Positions 48,504 to 50,989 of a stretch of DNA of 50,989 bases are shown here, in pieces (the first letter of the stretch is position 1; each line of letters begins with the position of its first letter). Source of the DNA: an uncultured Caldilinea sp. (GTDB taxonomy: Bacteria; Chloroflexota; Anaerolineae; Caldilineales; Caldilineaceae); contig NZ_CAKZMJ010000089.1 of assembly GCF_937128415.1 (NCBI RefSeq), positions 1-50,989 on the forward strand. The letters run 5' to 3'. The translations under genes were made by a program, and so were the position numbers. The notes below the pieces were generated by a model. The model made no database searches, was not told where the DNA came from, and saw only the letters and a list, made by a program, of their open reading frames with translations.

Positions 48504-50045
48504 ATGCATCACATCCCACATACTTACAGCGGGCATCCTGATGGAGCTGCAGCAGCCGACGCCGATCGCCGGCTGCTCGCCAACGTTCGTCCGCCCGACT
48601 GGAAAAACCCCAAACCTTCCGGCAAATACAATCTCATCGTCATCGGCGGTGGATCGGCGGGGCTGGTGGCCGCCGTCGGCGCAGCGGGGCTAGGCGCTAA
48701 AGTGGCGCTGATCGAGCGGCGTTTTCTGGGCGGCGATTGTCTCAACGTCGGTTGCGTGCCCTCCAAGGCGGTGATCCGGTCGGCCAGGGTGGCGGGAGAG
48801 ATCGCCCGCGCTCCTCGCTTTGGCGTGCAGGTGGGAGAAGTGCGCGTCGATTTTTCCCAGGTGATGGCGCGGATGCGTCGCGTGCGCGCCGAGATCGGCG
48901 AACATGATTCGGCGCATCGCCTGGCCAGGCTAGGCGTCGACGTCTTCTTCGGCGAAGCGCATTTTACAGGAGCGCATGCCGTCGAGGTGAGTGGGCAGAC
49001 ATTGACCTTCAGCAAAGCCTTGCTCGCCACCGGCTCGCGACCGACCGCGCCGCCGATCCCGGGGCTGGCCGAGACCGGCTATCTCACCAACGAAACGATC
49101 TGGAACCTCACCGACCTGCCATCGCGCCTTGCTGTCATCGGCGCAGGCGCAGTCGGTGCGGAGCTGGCGCAAGCCTTCCGTCGCTTCGGCAGCGAAGTGA
49201 CGCTCTTCGACGCGCTGCCGAGACTGTCAGGCTGCGAAGACAAGGACGTCGCCGCGTTGCTTCGTCGCGTTTTCGAGCGCGAAGGAATTGCGCTGGCATT
49301 GGGCGCTGAAATCCTCCAGATCGCTCCCGTCGATGATGGCAGACAGCTGGTGTATCGACTCGATAGAGAAACGCACGTGAAGGTTGTCGATGAAATCCTG
49401 GTGGCGACGGGACGAACGCCCAACCTGGAAGGGCTGAACCTGGAGGCGGCCAATGTAGCCTACACCGAACAAGGCATTGAAGTGGACGACGCGCTGCGCA
49501 CCACCAATCCAGACATCTATGCAGCGGGCGATGTAGCTTCCCCGCATCGATTCACGCACATGGCGGACGCCACCGCGCGCATGGCGTTGCGGAACGCCCT
49601 TTTCCCCGGCCCCAAGCAAAAGTTGAGCGATCTCATCATTCCCTGGGCGATCTACACCGATCCCGAGGTGGCCCACGTAGGCATGTACGACTGGGAGGCT
49701 GAAAAAGCCGGCGCCCGCGTGCAGACTTTTGCGCACGCCTTCGCAGAGACCGACCGTAGCCGCACCGACGGCGAGGTCGAGGGCTTCGTCAAGATTCATG
49801 TGAAGAAAGGGAGTGACGCCATTGTGGGCGCCACGATCGTCGGTCGTCATGCCGGGGAGCTGATCAGCGAAATCACCGTCGCCATGCACGGGAGGCTAGG
49901 CCTGCGCCATCTTGCAACGGTGATCCATCCTTATCCCACCGAAGCGGAAGCCATCCGCAAAGTGGCCGACGCTTACAATCGCACGCGGCTGACGCCGCTG
50001 GTGGCAAAACTCTTCAAAAAATGGTTCGAGTGGCGACGCCGATAA
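48504..50045 (+). CDS. FAD-dependent disulfide oxidoreductase (mercuric reductase/dihydrolipoamide dehydrogenase-like)
   Basis: 513 residues from ATG 48504, preceded by GGAG at seven bases. YNLIVIGGGSAGLVAAVGAA holds the FAD-binding GGGSAG at 48-53. GGDCLNVGCVPSKA gives the redox disulfide Cys79 and Cys84. RLAVIGAGAVGAELAQAFRR is the NAD(P)H-binding motif, and TTNPDIYAAGDVA the second FAD motif. The dimerisation domain ends HPYPTEAEAIRKVADAYNRT with the partner His. It has neither an N-terminal heavy-metal domain nor the C-terminal vicinal cysteines of true mercuric reductases, so metal detoxification is unlikely. It is a cytoplasmic flavoprotein that likely reduces an unknown disulfide or quinone-like substrate. 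Confidence 0.85.
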   Translation: MHHIPHTYSGHPDGAAAADADRRLLANVRPPDWKNPKPSGKYNLIVIGGGSAGLVAAVGAAGLGAKVALIERRFLGGDCLNVGCVPSKAVIRSARVAGEIARAPRFGVQVGEVRVDFSQVMARMRRVRAEIGEHDSAHRLARLGVDVFFGEAHFTGAHAVEVSGQTLTFSKALLATGSRPTAPPIPGLAETGYLTNETIWNLTDLPSRLAVIGAGAVGAELAQAFRRFGSEVTLFDALPRLSGCEDKDVAALLRRVFEREGIALALGAEILQIAPVDDGRQLVYRLDRETHVKVVDEILVATGRTPNLEGLNLEAANVAYTEQGIEVDDALRTTNPDIYAAGDVASPHRFTHMADATARMALRNALFPGPKQKLSDLIIPWAIYTDPEVAHVGMYDWEAEKAGARVQTFAHAFAETDRSRTDGEVEGFVKIHVKKGSDAIVGATIVGRHAGELISEITVAMHGRLGLRHLATVIHPYPTEAEAIRKVADAYNRTRLTPLVAKLFKKWFEWRRR

Positions 50046-50327
50046 CGCGCAGAAAGCAAAAATTAATAGAAAACGTGACAGGGAGCTGAAAGTTATCTTC
50101 ACCCAATTCTTTTGTAAACTGGCAGTAGATAAATTTTGAGTAAGGTGGTAAACGGTCAAGTTATGGTGAAGAAACGACTCAGTCCAACCATTTGCGGGAA
50201 AACATCGCCGAGTTCATCGCCGCCCCTGTAGCCCGTTCATCGCGACAATTCCATCCATACTCACAAACAAAACAATAAGTAAGTTTTAGTCCAGGCTGCT
50301 GGAATGAAAGGGCAGGAGGGTTTAGGT
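50046..50327. other. 282-base non-coding gap
   Basis: AT-richer than the flanking genes. GTTATCTTCACC near 50092-50103 could pair with GGTGAAGA near 50164-50171, a possible long leader stem. GTTCATCGC occurs twice between 50212 and 50248. No clear promoter or terminator is recognised. Confidence 0.3.
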
Positions 50328-50989
50328 ATGCGCGTGTCTGAAAAAATGATTAGAACATTTGTTCTGGTTATAGTATTATTCTTTGTCGCTGTGTGGGCAA
50401 TGCTGACGCCTGCTGCAGCGCAGGCGGTGACAAATGCTCCGGCGTCTCCCGCCGATACAGCGGTGCGCGAGGCTGCGGCGACGACAAATGTCTTTTTGCC
50501 GCTCGTAAACGCCGGGGCCTCGACAGCTTTCAGTTTAGTGCAAACCGCGTCCTCAGCTGAGCTAAAGGCCCTCGTCCCCGATGCAGCGGGATGCCAGGGG
50601 GAATGCTACACAGTCGAGTTGGTCAGCGTCCTATACAACGCCTCGGAGAACACGACGACGCTGACCTGGCGCGTGACCAATCGATGCAAATTCGGCCTGA
50701 GCCACGTGGCTTTTGAGCTGTCGAAAGAATCGAAAGCAATCGCGCCGGCAAATGGAGCTATCTACACATCGGCGACAGGCCGCCAGTATAAGGTCGAAAA
50801 CCCGACCAACAATCCCTTCTATAGCATTAAGTTTGAGACGGTCGGCGCAGGCATTGCCAACGGTGAGTCAGACCTGTTCGTGTATACGATCGCAGGAACT
50901 TTTGACCCGAATGCGGTGATGAGAGTGCAGGCCAAGGGTGGTCAGCAGATCGATCGTTTTGAATTCAAGCCAGGGGCTTGCACGGTTCC
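50328..50989 (+). CDS. Secreted protein of unknown fold, cut by the window end
   Basis: 220 codons are visible with no stop, so the gene runs past the right edge. ATG 50328 follows AGGAGG at a good spacing. The signal peptide is clear: basic start, hydrophobic VLVIVLFFVAVWAML, then TPAAAQA. Soon after (about residues 56-61) there is NVFLPLV, the same short string that ends other exported proteins in this window, here near the N-terminus. The mature part has CQGECYTVELVSVLYNASEN and LTWRVTNRCKFGLSHVAFEL, then YKVENPTNNPFYSIKFETVG, suggesting a beta-rich domain with a disulfide. No catalytic motif is seen. Probably a cell-surface or extracellular structural protein. Confidence 0.7.
   Translation, partial: MRVSEKMIRTFVLVIVLFFVAVWAMLTPAAAQAVTNAPASPADTAVREAAATTNVFLPLVNAGASTAFSLVQTASSAELKALVPDAAGCQGECYTVELVSVLYNASENTTTLTWRVTNRCKFGLSHVAFELSKESKAIAPANGAIYTSATGRQYKVENPTNNPFYSIKFETVGAGIANGESDLFVYTIAGTFDPNAVMRVQAKGGQQIDRFEFKPGACTV

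Noticed and set aside
48504..50045. Mercury resistance (merA) call for the flavin oxidoreductase
   Set aside because: The redox disulfide is present, but the C-terminal vicinal cysteines and a heavy-metal domain are missing, and there is no merR, merT or merP neighbour.
50713..50919. 68-codon frame inside the last secreted protein gene
   Set aside because: Shadow frame; the frame from 50328 has a ribosome binding site, a signal peptide and no stop to the window end.

Overview
This is a high-GC bacterial window whose gene content and style best fit a Chloroflexota genome of the Caldilineae/Anaerolineae kind. That placement is an inference. It rests on several secreted proteins ending in a short (Y/F/H)LP(V/M/L)(V/L)xR-like tail, on many PMT/GT39 and DUF2142-like membrane proteins with C-terminal beta-sandwiches, and on exporters of the Wzx and Wzm/Wzt types. 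I saw no rRNA, tRNA, CRISPR array, transposase or phage gene.

Layout. Positions 1-846 hold the end of an ABC sugar/nucleoside-type permease gene and a small DUF457-like membrane protein. Positions 910-36541 are one long plus-strand cell-surface glycan locus. It contains a Wzx-type flippase, a GT4 glycosyltransferase, a Wzm-type ABC-2 permease, a secreted beta-propeller, a DUF2142-like membrane protein, two paralogous secreted glycosidase-like proteins, the Wzt-type ATPase, two large PMT/GT39-like membrane proteins, a DUF1698-type methyltransferase and a secreted beta-helix protein. These are followed by a GT2 enzyme, a GT2-GT4 fusion, a coiled-coil protein, two GT4 enzymes, a LysE-type exporter, a PH-like membrane protein, a tandem GNAT protein, another GT4 enzyme and three large polytopic proteins with repeated C-terminal sandwiches. 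From 20945 on, most neighbours overlap by about 4 bases or are only a few bases apart, so they are probably translated together.

Positions 36552-42882 are a minus-strand block read as: membrane-anchored glycosidase, solute-binding protein, metallophosphoesterase, Lon-type protease, universal stress protein. The first three overlap by 4 bases each. The Lon gene has its own candidate promoter and a strong hairpin in its leader. Positions 43030-44759 hold a two-gene ATPase plus TOPRIM-like DUF4276 cassette of visibly lower GC, which resembles split OLD/PARIS-like anti-phage systems. Positions 44865-48182 (minus) encode a DedA/TVP38-like membrane protein and a large secreted toroid plus CBM9-like protein. 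Then come a divergent flavin disulfide oxidoreductase and a secreted protein cut by the window end.

How the genes may work together: the glycosyltransferases and polytopic sugar transferases would build and decorate a surface polymer or glycoprotein. Wzx and the Wzm/Wzt pair would move lipid-linked sugars across the membrane, and the secreted glycosidases, beta-helix and propeller proteins would act at the surface. No initiating phosphoglycosyltransferase and no clear polymerase was recognised, so the locus is either incomplete here or makes short glycans. Several promoters sit so close to their start codons that the mRNAs should be leaderless. All functions are read from sequence motifs without database searches.
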